Below are positions 18,818 to 27,547 of a DNA stretch of 64,000 nt, piece by piece. The notes beneath the pieces are model-generated. The model had not been told where the DNA came from. It ran no database searches and worked only from the letters and a program-made list of their open reading frames with translations. The translations under genes and the position numbers were made by a program. The first letter of the stretch is position 1; each line of letters begins with the position of its first letter. The stretch comes from Gilvimarinus algae (GTDB lineage Bacteria; Pseudomonadota; Gammaproteobacteria; Pseudomonadales; Cellvibrionaceae), in NCBI RefSeq assembly GCF_030518215.1, contig NZ_JAULRT010000027.1:20131-84130 (forward strand). The letters run 5' to 3'.

Positions 18818-18858
18818 ACTTTCATACCTTGCTCGGACAGCAGCGCTTGCTCAGTCAT
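18796..18858 (-). pseudogene. Orphaned 5' end of the TerB-like gene
   Basis: ATG at 18858 with the strong ribosome site AAAGGAAT seven bases upstream starts a 20-codon frame (MTEQALLSEQGMKV then GPADSH) that stops at a TAA supplied by the end of the palindromic element. After the element comes GLQAIDFAAEGMKTTKES, which leads into the TerB-like protein. I infer that these were once one frame. The exact insertion boundaries, and so the frame, cannot be fixed by eye. Confidence 0.45.
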
Positions 18859-18924
18859 AGTGATTCCTTTTCTCTTCGTCTCCCTTGAGGCGGCCTTTAG
18901 CAGCGCCGCCGCACCAAGGGCTCT

Positions 18925-20253
18925 CTATTTAACGTAAAACGGGAAATTGGCGTTACCCACCTTGCCCTTGCCATCGTAGGTGTAGGAGAAAATCCGGTAA
19001 TCCCCCCGCTCTTTGGGAGCGGCGAACACCAGCTTACCGCCCGACTCTGAGATAATCTCCACAGGCAGTTCATCGGGTTTTTGCTCAAAAGCGCCGCCCT
19101 GGCTTCGGGTTTGCACCTCTTTCATCAGTACCCACTCATAGCGCAGCGGATCTGCGTCAGGTTCGGTCACCTCTACGGTCAGCTCGGCGCGCTCGCCCGG
19201 CTTGAGATAGACGTTTTGTTCGGCCCGCTGACCGTTCAGGGTAATGCTCATTGCCAGGGGCGCACGATTGTCGGGGTACTCGCCGGTCCAGTAACGGGCC
19301 AGCTCGTCGATGCGTGCATTGGGCTTGCCATCGGCGTTGAACATGCCGTACCAGGTCGGCGTGCGCTCTTGCTTCTGGCCCCACAAAAAGGCATAGGACC
19401 CGATCACCTGACCGGTAGGGTTGCCATCGAAGGCTGAGCGCATCCGCTCAGCTAAGGTTTTGGCCTTGATGCCGCTGGGCTCCTCAATCTCGCGACCCCA
19501 CTCAGTGGCTGGTCGCTCCCAGTGCCCGATGGCGCCGTACTCGGTGACCATGTAGGGCTTGTCCACCCCCACCTGGCGGATGATTTCCGGCAGGTTAGCC
19601 ACATCGGCATAGAGCTGAACGGAAATAAAGTCTACCTCTGGCGTGTATTTGAGAGCCGTTTGAATGTGATCCCGGGAGGCGCCGGCAAAGGTGTAAGTCA
19701 CCGGGTGATGAGGGTCTTCGCGGTGGATGTACTCGATCATATCGTTGATGGCCACGTACACCTTGGGATTGACGTCTTTTAGTGAGCCGTCATCGTTGAT
19801 AAGCAGGTTCGGCTCATTGGCGACCACCCAGGCGAGCAGATTGGGGTGATCCTTGTACTTTTGCACTGCCGCTTTGAAACGCTCAAACTGCTCGGCGACG
19901 GCCGCTTCGTCGTTGTAATCAAAGCCGTGCAGCTCTTTTTCGGTGTCAAAGCCCATGGCCACCATGATGTCGTGCTCCGCGGCCGCGGCCAGCACCTCAT
20001 CGGCGTCGCGCGTACTCCAGGTGCGCACGCTGTTGCCGCCAATCTCCACTAACAGTGGGAAAGACTCGATGGACGAACCGCCCACCCCTTTGACGTCAAA
20101 GGGCTCGCCGTTGACCGTGAGCTGATACACGCCCTGGTGTTTAACGATGTCAACGTCTTGAGGGCCGGAGCCGGATTTGTCGGCCGCCTGGGCACAGACA
20201 CTGGCGGACAGAAGTGCCGCAAAAGCGGTACGGAGAAAAGTGCAGTGGAGCAT
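18925..20253 (-). CDS. Secreted glycoside hydrolase, TIM-barrel type (GH2-like)
   Basis: A 442-residue exported protein with signal peptide MLHCTFLRTAFAALLSASVCAQA. The region about 50-340 reads as a clan-A barrel: GVGGSSIESFPLLVEIGGNSVRTW, then the acid/base motif ANEPN (Glu147), then the nucleophile motif VTEYGA (Glu238). A C-terminal domain of about 100 residues (from LAMSITLNGQ) looks like an immunoglobulin-type beta-sandwich. The GH2 N-terminal sandwich domains are missing, so it is a barrel-only relative. Probably a retaining beta-glycosidase; the sugar is not known. AGAGGTAG precedes the ATG at 20253; a longer frame reaches 20451 without signal-like sequence. Confidence 0.82.
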   Translation of the reverse strand: MLHCTFLRTAFAALLSASVCAQAADKSGSGPQDVDIVKHQGVYQLTVNGEPFDVKGVGGSSIESFPLLVEIGGNSVRTWSTRDADEVLAAAAEHDIMVAMGFDTEKELHGFDYNDEAAVAEQFERFKAAVQKYKDHPNLLAWVVANEPNLLINDDGSLKDVNPKVYVAINDMIEYIHREDPHHPVTYTFAGASRDHIQTALKYTPEVDFISVQLYADVANLPEIIRQVGVDKPYMVTEYGAIGHWERPATEWGREIEEPSGIKAKTLAERMRSAFDGNPTGQVIGSYAFLWGQKQERTPTWYGMFNADGKPNARIDELARYWTGEYPDNRAPLAMSITLNGQRAEQNVYLKPGERAELTVEVTEPDADPLRYEWVLMKEVQTRSQGGAFEQKPDELPVEIISESGGKLVFAAPKERGDYRIFSYTYDGKGKVGNANFPFYVK

Positions 20254-20384
20254 ACATCTACCTCTATTGTTTTTTGCCATCAAAGCAGATTCAACAGAAG
20301 CACGCGCCCCACCTAGCCCGCAGAGATAAAGTGGGACGTTCAATTGCCGCCGGGGAAACCCGAACCTCGCCCACTTTAGAGCAG

Positions 20385-20837
20385 TCAGGCCCCGCCGGCG
20401 GGAATTTCGGGCTCGACCAGCTTGGCCATCAGCGCCAGGGACTCCTGCCAACCGAGGTAGCAGGCCTCGGGCGGGATCATATCCGGCACATTCTCCTGAG
20501 TAATGTGCACCTCGGTGCCGCAGGAAACAGCGGCGAGGCGCACCGTCAGGAGCATTTCACCGGGCAGCTGCTCATCGTCAAAACGGTCAGTCGAGCGAAT
20601 CAGCTCGCCCGGTACCAATTCCAGGTAGCACCCGCCAAAGGTGTGACTTTGGCCGTTTGAGAAATTGGTGAAGGACATACGAAACCGGCCGCCTTCGCGG
20701 GCATCCAGCTCATGCACTGTAGCGGTAAACCCATTGGGCGGATTCCACTTGGCAATGGCAGCCGGTTCAAGAAACGCTCGGTAAACCCGCTCGGGCGGAG
20801 CCTGAAAGACGCGGTGTAGCTTGATGGTGTTGGGCAC
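20385..20837 (-). CDS. SRPBCC/AHSA1-domain protein
   Basis: A 150-residue cytoplasmic protein with the START-like fold. The opening IKLHRVFQAPPERVYRAFLEPAAIAKW is typical of the AHSA1 (activator of Hsp90 homologue) branch, and the ending GWQESLALMAKLVE is also typical. Members bind hydrophobic ligands in a deep cavity; function here unknown. The GTG start at 20837 follows the strong site AGGAGG. It stands alone between a glycosidase and typA. Confidence 0.87.
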   Translation of the reverse strand: MPNTIKLHRVFQAPPERVYRAFLEPAAIAKWNPPNGFTATVHELDAREGGRFRMSFTNFSNGQSHTFGGCYLELVPGELIRSTDRFDDEQLPGEMLLTVRLAAVSCGTEVHITQENVPDMIPPEACYLGWQESLALMAKLVEPEIPAGGA

Positions 20838-20943
20838 GGTGGCACCTCCTGTCTGTTAAGAGTCTTTCCCTATCATCGAACGGTGATCGAGCTTTTCGAC
20901 ATCGAAGCTACTAATTATCCTCCAAACGGGGAGCCCAAAACGC

Positions 20944-20970
20944 AAAAAGCCCCGCAGAGCGGGGCTTTTT
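20944..20970. terminator. Bidirectional terminator after typA
   Basis: AAAAAGCCCCGC-AGA-GCGGGGCTTTTT: a 7-bp GC stem flanked by A5 and T5. It lies 23 bp past the typA stop on the reverse strand, where it gives a proper U-tract. Confidence 0.88.
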
Positions 20971-20992
20971 GGCTAGGGCAGACTTCGCGAAT

Positions 20993-22816
20993 TTACTTTT
21001 TCGCGCGCTTGCGCTCATTTTCAGTGAGCAGCTTTTTGCGCAGGCGAATCGACTCGGGGGTCACCTCCACCAGCTCATCGTCCTCAATAAACTCCAGCGC
21101 CTGCTCCAGGGTGTGCTGAATGGGCGGTGTGAGAGTCAGCGCTTCGTCCGTGCCGGCGGCGCGCACGTTGGTCAACTGCTTGGCCTTGGTGGGGTTAACC
21201 GCGAGGTCGTTGTCGCGCGAGTGAATACCAATGATCTGGCCTTCGTAAATATCCGCGCCATGACCCAGGAACAGGCGGCCGCGGTCCTGCAGGTTGTACA
21301 ACGCATAGGCCAGGGTCTTGCCCTTGACCATGGACACCAGCACGCCGTTGTGGCGGCTGACCACTTCACCGGCCTTCACCGGACCATAGTGATCAAAAAT
21401 GCTGGTCATAATGCCTGAGCCGGAGGTCATGGTCAGGAACTGACCGCGAAAACCGATCAGGCCGCGCGAGGGAATCAAAAACTCCAGCTTGATGCGGCCC
21501 TTGCCGTCCGGCTCCATGTTGGTCATTTCACCACGGCGCAGACCCAGCTCTTCCATAATGGCACCTTGATGCTGCTCTTCCACATCAATCACCACCTGCT
21601 CGTAGGGCTCGTGGATTTCGCCGTCCACTTCTTTCTGAATCACCTCGGGGCGGGACACGCCCAGCTCAAAGCCCTCGCGGCGCATGTTCTCGATCAGCAC
21701 AGACAAGTGCAGCTCACCGCGGCCAGACACCACAAATTTGTCGGGGCTGTCGCCTTGCTTTACCCGCAGCGCCACATTGTGGATCAGCTCCTGATCCAGA
21801 CGCTCCTTGATGTTGCGGCTGGTGACAAACTTGCCCTCTTTACCGGCAAAGGGCGAATCATTGACCTGGAAGGTCATGCTCACCGTGGGCTCGTCTACAG
21901 TCAGTGCGGGCAATGGCTCGACGTTGTCGGGGGCGCACAGGGTGTCGGAGATGTCCAGGCCATCAATACCGGTCAAGCAGACGATATCACCGGCGGTGGC
22001 GCGGTTGGTGTCGACACGCTCCAAACCGTGGTAGCCCATTACCTGCAGCACTTTGGCTTTTTTGGTACCTCCGGCGCGCTTGGCCACCACCACTTGTTGG
22101 TTAGGGGATAGACTACCGCGCTTAATGCGACCAATACCGATCACACCCACGTAGCTGTTGTAATCCAGCGCTGAAATCTGCATCTGGAAATCGCCGTCCA
22201 CATCCACATTGGGCGCCTTGACGTGCTGGGTAATCATTTCAAACAGCGGGGTCATGTCGTCGGCCAACTGATCCGGCTCCGGGCCGGCCACACCATTGAG
22301 GGCCGAGGCGTAAATAATCGGAAAATCCAGCTGCTCGTCGGTGGCGCCCAGGCGGTCAAACAAATCAAACACCTGATCCACCACCCAATCGGGGCGCGCA
22401 CCGGGACGGTCAACCTTGTTGATAACCACAATAGGGTTCAGCCCCTTTTCGAAGGCTTTTTGCGTCACAAAGCGGGTTTGCGGCATGGGGCCATCGACGG
22501 CATCCACCAACAGCAGCACCGAGTCGACCATGGACAGCACCCGCTCCACTTCACCGCCAAAGTCGGCGTGTCCGGGGGTATCCACGATGTTGATACGGTA
22601 TTCATTCCAGCGGATGGCAGTGTTCTTCGCCAGAATGGTAATGCCGCGTTCACGCTCCTGGTCGTTGGAGTCCATGATGCGCTCGGCGCCTTCGTCGCGT
22701 CGATCGAGCGTGCCGGATTGGGACAAAAGCTTGTCCACCAGCGTGGTCTTGCCGTGGTCAACGTGGGCGATAATAGCGATATTACGCAGATTGGCGATGT
22801 CGGATTGGGTGGTCAC
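20993..22816 (-). CDS. typA: Ribosome-associated GTPase TypA/BipA
   Basis: A 607-residue translational GTPase involved in 50S assembly at low temperature and stress adaptation. The N-terminus [24 protein letters not shown] holds G1, followed by [13 protein letters not shown] (G3) and NKVDRPGA (G4). The C-terminal half has the TypA-specific [19 protein letters not shown] and the tail [15 protein letters not shown]. Length is normal for the family. The start is GTG at 22816; the ribosome site is weak. It is a single-gene unit with its own terminator. Confidence 0.97.
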   Translation of the reverse strand: MTTQSDIANLRNIAIIAHVDHGKTTLVDKLLSQSGTLDRRDEGAERIMDSNDQERERGITILAKNTAIRWNEYRINIVDTPGHADFGGEVERVLSMVDSVLLLVDAVDGPMPQTRFVTQKAFEKGLNPIVVINKVDRPGARPDWVVDQVFDLFDRLGATDEQLDFPIIYASALNGVAGPEPDQLADDMTPLFEMITQHVKAPNVDVDGDFQMQISALDYNSYVGVIGIGRIKRGSLSPNQQVVVAKRAGGTKKAKVLQVMGYHGLERVDTNRATAGDIVCLTGIDGLDISDTLCAPDNVEPLPALTVDEPTVSMTFQVNDSPFAGKEGKFVTSRNIKERLDQELIHNVALRVKQGDSPDKFVVSGRGELHLSVLIENMRREGFELGVSRPEVIQKEVDGEIHEPYEQVVIDVEEQHQGAIMEELGLRRGEMTNMEPDGKGRIKLEFLIPSRGLIGFRGQFLTMTSGSGIMTSIFDHYGPVKAGEVVSRHNGVLVSMVKGKTLAYALYNLQDRGRLFLGHGADIYEGQIIGIHSRDNDLAVNPTKAKQLTNVRAAGTDEALTLTPPIQHTLEQALEFIEDDELVEVTPESIRLRKKLLTENERKRAKK

Positions 22817-22947
22817 AATGTGGTCTCAATGCGTTGGGAAATGGCGGCGGCGTCTGTTGGGGCCGCTGAAAAGGCGCGCATTATAACGATCTAGGGTGAC
22901 GACAGGAATCAAAAAGATCAGTTTTTAGGCGTTTTTCCGCAAAACCT

Positions 22948-23412
22948 TTACAAACCGAAGTAATTGGTGGCCTCTTCACCGTCTGGCCCGATCTGTTCTT
23001 CGCTGTCGCCGGCGAACTGAAAGCGCTCGATCTTGCCGCTCTGAGCGTAGACAAAACAGCTGACAAAGAGCTCGCGGGTGGGGCCGACGCGGTCGGAGTC
23101 GGCGTAGATATCCGCCTCGATAAAGATCTTGAACAGCCCTTCTTCATCGTCGCGCCGGCTGCTGCGACTGTCCACATGCAGCACCCGGATGCGCCCTGAG
23201 AACTTGCGCTGCATATGCTCCTTGCAGACCAGCTGGGCGTCGGTCATGGTGGCGTGCTTGTAGTTGAGCCCAATGGCCTCGCCCATCTTCTGGCCAAACT
23301 CACCCATGGGCACACCGGTAAAGTAGAGGGTGGAGCCAATGGACAGAACAATAATGCCGGCGGCGATCAGAATAAAAACGATGAGCTGCCCCAGGGGCGT
23401 TTTCCGTGACAT
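22948..23412 (-). CDS. Single-span membrane protein of unknown function
   Basis: A 154-residue protein with one N-terminal membrane helix (LGQLIVFILIAAGIIVLSIGSTLYF, about 7-31) and a mixed alpha/beta periplasmic or cytoplasmic part with two Cys (LVCKEH, VSCFVY). No family recognised. It lies 11 bp downstream of thiI on the same strand, so it is probably cotranscribed with thiI. The ATG at 23412 has only a weak ribosome site, in line with coupling to thiI translation. Confidence 0.7.
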   Translation of the reverse strand: MSRKTPLGQLIVFILIAAGIIVLSIGSTLYFTGVPMGEFGQKMGEAIGLNYKHATMTDAQLVCKEHMQRKFSGRIRVLHVDSRSSRRDDEEGLFKIFIEADIYADSDRVGPTRELFVSCFVYAQSGKIERFQFAGDSEEQIGPDGEEATNYFGL

Positions 23413-23423
23413 ACAGCGGGTCT

Positions 23424-24893
23424 CTAGGGCCGGTAGACACCAATATTGGTGTGTCCATCATCCGCCAGGTGCGAGGCGTGCAACTGGCTCATAATGCCCT
23501 TATCACAATACAAAAAGTAGGACTTGTCGATATCCAATTGTGCCAGCGCCTTGTTCAACGTGTAAAAAGGGATTTTCAGTACAGGCGCATCGGCCAGGGC
23601 CAGCGGTTTTAACGACTCCTCATCCGGGTGACGGATATCAATCACCACAGCGCCCGGCGGCAACTGGTTAACCACCGTCAACTCGACAGAAGCGTCTACA
23701 GACTCGGCCAGCTCGCGCACATCGGCCACCCGGTACTCGGACACCGCCTGCTCCAGCACGGCAAAGTCAAACTTTTCCTCGGCCACCTGCACCTTGTCCA
23801 TCCGCGCCCGGGTGGTCGGACGCACCGAAATCACCCCACAGTACTCTGGCATACTGGCGGCGAAGGTCTCGGTACCTATGACCCGAGAGATATCGATGAT
23901 CTCGCCCTTGTCCATGGTGATCAGCGGACGCAGCACCAGAGTGTCGGTGACCCGGTCGATCACACTCAAATTCGGCAGCGTCTGGCTGGACACCTGGGCG
24001 ACGCTCTCGCCAGTAACCAAAGCCGGTAACTTGAGGGTCTCGGCTACCTGGCTGGCGGCGCGCAGCATCATGCGCTTGAGCACCACCCCCATATAGGCGT
24101 TGTCGACGTGTTGCAGTATTTCGCTGACCACCCCTTCAAAGGGCACGGTAATAAACTTCACCGGGTGGGAGGCGCCGTACTTGTGCCAGAGAAAATAGGC
24201 CACTTCCTTCACGCCTAGCTCGTGCTGACGTCCGCCGAGATTAAAAAAGCAAAAGTGGGTGCGGATACCGCGCTTCATGGTGAGGTAGGTGGACACCGTG
24301 GAGTCAAAGCCACCGGAAATCAGCGACAGGACCGACTCCTGCGAGCCGAGCGGAAAACCACCGAGACCGGGGGTTTGGCTGGAGACCACAAACAGCCGCT
24401 CGCCCTTGATTTCCAGGCGCACGGTCACATCGGGTTTGCGCAGTTCAACACCGGCATTGTCCGTATGCTGGGCCAGGCCACCGCCCACGTAGCGTTCCAC
24501 ATCGTTGGAGCCAAACTCATGGGTGCCGTTGCGTTTGACGCGCACACAGAACGTCTTACCAGCCAGTTTGCCGCGCCAGCAACTGAGGGTATCCTCAAAA
24601 ATCTGCTGCAGATCCCCCAGGGGAAACTCCAAAACCCGCAGAAAACTGCCAATCCCGGGCGTGTGAGCCAGCACCTCGGCCACCCGCGCCTCGCGCCGGG
24701 CCGCCTCTTGCGGCTCCAGGTCTCCGTCGTCGGCCCAGACTTCGACTTTCTCCCAATCGCGATCGACCTTGATGCCGGGCCCGATCTCGGCCACGAGCAG
24801 CCGCAAGTTGTCGCGCAGCTGCTTGATAAAGCGTTTGCGCACCGGCGGACTCTTGATAATTATTTCCGGGAAGACCTTGACGATGAAATGCAT
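23424..24893 (-). CDS. thiI: tRNA 4-thiouridine synthase ThiI with rhodanese domain
   Basis: A 489-residue cytoplasmic enzyme that places sulfur at U8 of tRNA and, in enterics, feeds thiazole synthesis for thiamine. Domains in order: THUMP (about 60-165), PP-loop pyrophosphatase with SGGFDST (193-199), and a C-terminal rhodanese domain (about 405-489). The two catalytic cysteines are present: Cys352 in PEYCGVIS and Cys463 in YCDKGIMS, as in E. coli ThiI, which needs both. The presence of the rhodanese domain fits use of IscS-derived persulfide. First gene of a two-gene unit. Confidence 0.96.
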   Translation of the reverse strand: MHFIVKVFPEIIIKSPPVRKRFIKQLRDNLRLLVAEIGPGIKVDRDWEKVEVWADDGDLEPQEAARREARVAEVLAHTPGIGSFLRVLEFPLGDLQQIFEDTLSCWRGKLAGKTFCVRVKRNGTHEFGSNDVERYVGGGLAQHTDNAGVELRKPDVTVRLEIKGERLFVVSSQTPGLGGFPLGSQESVLSLISGGFDSTVSTYLTMKRGIRTHFCFFNLGGRQHELGVKEVAYFLWHKYGASHPVKFITVPFEGVVSEILQHVDNAYMGVVLKRMMLRAASQVAETLKLPALVTGESVAQVSSQTLPNLSVIDRVTDTLVLRPLITMDKGEIIDISRVIGTETFAASMPEYCGVISVRPTTRARMDKVQVAEEKFDFAVLEQAVSEYRVADVRELAESVDASVELTVVNQLPPGAVVIDIRHPDEESLKPLALADAPVLKIPFYTLNKALAQLDIDKSYFLYCDKGIMSQLHASHLADDGHTNIGVYRP

Positions 24894-24976
24894 GAGAGCC
24901 TACTGTAAGCGCGCGGTAAAAGCGCGACATTATAATGCAAGGGCGGGGGCGAAACAAAAGATCGCCAAATGCGACT

Positions 24977-24993
24977 TGCACCATAATGAACCA
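24977..24993. promoter_or_regulatory. NtrC binding site 1 upstream of glnA
   Basis: TGCACCA-taa-TGAACCA. The left half is a full match to the NtrC half-site and the right half is weaker. Its centre is about 139 bp before the expected sigma-54 start point. Confidence 0.65.
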
Positions 24994-25007
24994 CTAATAC
25001 GTGCATT

Positions 25008-25024
25008 CGCACCAATTTGGTTCG
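25008..25024. promoter_or_regulatory. NtrC binding site 2 upstream of glnA
   Basis: CGCACCA-att-TGGTTCG (6 of 7 and 5 of 7 to the TGCACCA-N3-TGGTGCA pattern). Its centre is about 31 bp from site 1 and about 108 bp before the expected start, the same geometry as the E. coli glnA enhancer. Confidence 0.72.
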
Positions 25025-25097
25025 CGCCACTTCTGCGGGAGCTGAGCTTGTGAGTCGCAAACCTCGCCAAATCGAGCGGGGAGGCCACCTCAACTAA

Positions 25098-25112
25098 TGG
25101 CACAGTTCTTGC
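25098..25112 (+). promoter_or_regulatory. Sigma-54 promoter of glnA
   Basis: TGGCAC-agttc-TTGC is an exact match to the -24/-12 consensus. Transcription should begin near 25124, leaving a leader of about 160 nt before glnA. The two NtrC sites upstream complete a nitrogen-starvation promoter. Confidence 0.88.
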
Positions 25113-25221
25113 CCTAACCCCGGGACACGAATGAGTCGCCCGGCTCAAACTCCTGCTTGAGCGCAGTAGGGTGCAAACACTGGCAGAGCCATGGCCCCGC
25201 CAGTCGGTTTAATTTTTAATG

Positions 25222-25251
25222 TTAACGTCCTTTGCCCGTAGGCTTTATAAT
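25222..25251 (+). promoter_or_regulatory. Possible sigma-70 promoter of glnA
   Basis: TTAACG and a consensus TATAAT (25246-25251) are 18 bp apart, downstream of the sigma-54 promoter and 36 bp before the start codon. It would give basal glnA expression when nitrogen is plentiful. In E. coli the sigma-70 promoter is the upstream one, so the order is reversed here. Confidence 0.55.
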
Positions 25252-25287
25252 CCCGAGCCCGCAGGCATTACAAATTGGAGGCATTCA

Positions 25288-26691
25288 ATGTCTAAAACAC
25301 TGGAACTGATCAAAGAACACGAAGCTCGCTGGGTTGATATGCGCTTTACCGATACCCGCGGTAAAGAACAGCACGTCACCATCCCGGTTTCCGCCTTGGA
25401 CGACAGCTTTTTTGAAGAAGGCAAAATGTTCGATGGTTCTTCCATCAATGGCTGGAAAGGTATTAACGAGTCGGACATGATCCTCATGCCCGATGACGAA
25501 ACCTCTGTTCTCGATCCGTTCTCTGAGGACTCTACCGTTATCATCCGCTGCAACATTGTGGAGCCTTCCACCATGCAGGGTTACGACCGCGACCCACGCT
25601 CTATCGGTCTGCGCGCTGAAGAGTACCTGAAGTCTACCGGTCTGGGTGACACCGCTCTGTTCGGCCCCGAGCCAGAATTCTTCGTCTTTGACAGTGTTCA
25701 CTGGGCAAGCGAAATGGGCGGCGCCTTTTACAAAATCAAATCCGAAGAAGGCGCCTGGTCTTCCGGCGACACTTTCGAAGACGGTAACGCCGGCCACCGC
25801 CCACGCGTAAAAGGCGGTTACTTCCCCGTACCTCCGGTCGACTCTCTGGCTGACCTGCGCTCTGCCATGTGTAACGCCATGGAAGCCATGGGCCTGGAAA
25901 TCGAAGTACACCACCACGAAGTGGCGACTGCCGGTCAGTGCGAAATTGGTGTTGGTGCCAACACCCTGACCAAAAAAGCCGACGAAGTGCAAATCCTCAA
26001 GTACTGCGTACACAACGTGGCCCACGCCTACGGCAAAACCGCGACCTTTATGCCCAAGCCGCTGATCGGCGATAACGGCTCTGGTATGCACGTTCACCAG
26101 TCTTTCTCTAAAGACGGTGTTAACCAGTTTGCCGGTGACGACTACGCTGGCCTGTCTGAAACTGCCCTGTTCTACATCGGCGGTATCATCAAGCACGCCC
26201 GCGCTCTGAACGCTTTCTGTAACGCCTCTACCAACTCCTACAAGCGTCTGGTACCTGGCTTTGAAGCCCCGGTTATGCTGGCCTACTCTGCGCGCAACCG
26301 CTCTGCGTCTATCCGCATTCCGTTTGTGACCAGCCCGAAAGCCAAGCGTATCGAGACCCGCTTCCCCGATCCGACCGCCAACCCCTACCTGTGCTTTGCA
26401 GCTCTGCTGATGGCCGGTATCGACGGCGTTCAGAACAAGATCCACCCAGGTGAAGCCGCCTCTAAAGACCTGTACGACCTACCGCCGGAAGAAGAAGCGC
26501 AAATTCCAACCGTTTGCTCAAGCCTGGAGCAGGCTCTGCAAGCACTGGAAGAAGACAACGACTTCCTGCAGGCCGGTGGCGTGTTCTCGAAAGACTTCAT
26601 CGATTCTTACATCGCCCTGAAGCGCGAAGACATCCAGCGTCTGCAAATGACTCCACACCCTGTTGAGTTCGATATGTACTACAGCGTCTAA
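25288..26691 (+). CDS. glnA: Glutamine synthetase type I
   Basis: A 467-residue dodecameric enzyme that makes glutamine from glutamate, ammonia and ATP, the main ammonia-assimilation step. Family motifs: [11 protein letters not shown] (beta-grasp end), [14 protein letters not shown] (metal and glutamate site) and [16 protein letters not shown] (ATP site). Tyr396 in [10 protein letters not shown] is the adenylylation site, so GlnE control applies. The ATG at 25288 has TTGGAGG upstream. It is driven by a sigma-54/NtrC promoter and a sigma-70 promoter. Codon use is strongly biased, as expected for an abundant enzyme. Confidence 0.99.
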   Translation: MSKTLELIKEHEARWVDMRFTDTRGKEQHVTIPVSALDDSFFEEGKMFDGSSINGWKGINESDMILMPDDETSVLDPFSEDSTVIIRCNIVEPSTMQGYDRDPRSIGLRAEEYLKSTGLGDTALFGPEPEFFVFDSVHWASEMGGAFYKIKSEEGAWSSGDTFEDGNAGHRPRVKGGYFPVPPVDSLADLRSAMCNAMEAMGLEIEVHHHEVATAGQCEIGVGANTLTKKADEVQILKYCVHNVAHAYGKTATFMPKPLIGDNGSGMHVHQSFSKDGVNQFAGDDYAGLSETALFYIGGIIKHARALNAFCNASTNSYKRLVPGFEAPVMLAYSARNRSASIRIPFVTSPKAKRIETRFPDPTANPYLCFAALLMAGIDGVQNKIHPGEAASKDLYDLPPEEEAQIPTVCSSLEQALQALEEDNDFLQAGGVFSKDFIDSYIALKREDIQRLQMTPHPVEFDMYYSV

Positions 26692-26722
26692 GTCAGAGCC
26701 GGCACCTTGTGCCAAAGCTCAC

Positions 26723-26757
26723 AAAAGGGCCCGGTCAGCGATGACCGGGCCCTTTTT
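26723..26757 (+). terminator. Terminator after glnA
   Basis: A strong 11-bp GC stem (GGGCCCGGTCA / TGACCGGGCCC, GCGA loop) flanked by A4 and T5 ends glnA, so downstream ntrBC needs its own promoter or read-through. Confidence 0.92.
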
Positions 26758-26812
26758 CTTTGTCGGTGAACGCGTTATCTTTAAGGCTCATTCGGCACTG
26801 ACGGACCCCACC

Positions 26813-27334
26813 ATGACCCGCACGCTCCTGCTACTGATTGCCTGTTTGAGTTTCGGCGCACGCGCCGAGGTGTATAAATCGGTCGACAAGTACGGCAATG
26901 TCACCTACACCGACGACCCGAGCAAGGCCGCCCGCAGTGGCGAGACAACCGAGAAGGTCCAGGTGCGCCCTACCAATCTGGTGCCGGGCGGTAAGCCCAT
27001 CGATCTGACCGACGAGACGCAAGAGGAACCAGAGCAGGAGTACCCGGACTATCAGGTGCAGATCGTCAGCCCCACCAACGAGTACACGGTCACCGCGGGG
27101 CAGCGGGATCTGGTCATCGCCGTGAGCACCCAAGTGCCCTTGCAGGCGGGCCACCGCTTTGCGTATTACATGGACGGAGAACGGCTCAATACCACCACGC
27201 TCAACAATCACTCGATTCGTGAAATTTTCCGCGGTCAGCATACCCTAAGAGTCGATGTGGTCGATGCCGATGATCAAACCATCACCAGCAGCGAGAGCGT
27301 CACCGTGTTTGTGCACCGCCCGTCCATCAACTGA
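26813..27334 (+). CDS. Exported DUF4124-domain protein
   Basis: A 173-residue protein with signal peptide MTRTLLLLIACLSFGARA. The DUF4124 motif follows at once (EVYKSVDKYGNVTYTDDP, about 19-36), then an acidic linker (TQEEPEQEYPDY), then a C-terminal beta domain (YQVQIVSPTNEYTV.. VTVFVHRP) that looks immunoglobulin-like. The function of DUF4124 is unknown. It sits between glnA and ntrB, an arrangement also seen in pseudomonads, so it may be nitrogen-linked. The ATG at 26813 has a poor ribosome site. Confidence 0.85.
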   Translation: MTRTLLLLIACLSFGARAEVYKSVDKYGNVTYTDDPSKAARSGETTEKVQVRPTNLVPGGKPIDLTDETQEEPEQEYPDYQVQIVSPTNEYTVTAGQRDLVIAVSTQVPLQAGHRFAYYMDGERLNTTTLNNHSIREIFRGQHTLRVDVVDADDQTITSSESVTVFVHRPSIN

Positions 27335-27365
27335 CACCCGCAAGCCCCAGCCCCGCTCAACCAAA

Positions 27366-27384
27366 GGCGTGCAGCCTGCACGCC
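27366..27384. terminator. Perfect inverted repeat after the DUF4124 gene
   Basis: GGCGTGCAG-C-CTGCACGCC, a 9-bp stem 32 bp past the stop. There is no T-run, so it may be a weak or Rho-assisted terminator, or a protein-binding palindrome. Confidence 0.4.
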
Positions 27385-27399
27385 CTCAAACAACGCATA

Positions 27400-27416
27400 A
27401 GCACTAAAATTGTGCA
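27400..27416. promoter_or_regulatory. NtrC binding site upstream of ntrB
   Basis: AGCACTA-aaa-TTGTGCA matches the NtrC palindrome at 6 of 7 in each half. Its centre lies about 97 bp before the start point predicted for the sigma-54 element at 27479, and 140 bp before ntrB. Confidence 0.6.
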
Positions 27417-27478
27417 AAAATAAATGTATTCGCGCTATGCATACGGCGAAAACGCCCATTTTTCGCGCCTTTTTGCGT

Positions 27479-27493
27479 TGGTTTGCTTATTGC
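27479..27493 (+). promoter_or_regulatory. Possible sigma-54 promoter of ntrBC
   Basis: TGGTTT-gctta-TTGC keeps the invariant GG and GC at the right spacing but lacks the CAC of the -24 box. With the NtrC site upstream it could let NtrC raise its own synthesis. Confidence 0.5.
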
Positions 27494-27547
27494 ATAGTGC
27501 ACCTTCATAAACCACCGCACAGCGGCCCCTTGGAGTATTGAACGCCT

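Noticed and set aside
18508..18888. 126-codon forward frame across the palindromic element
   Set aside because: It exists only because the element is near-palindromic and open on both strands; no gene family fits.
25285..26445. 386-codon open frame antisense to glnA
   Set aside because: Shadow of the strongly biased glnA gene; no ribosome site and no recognisable domain.
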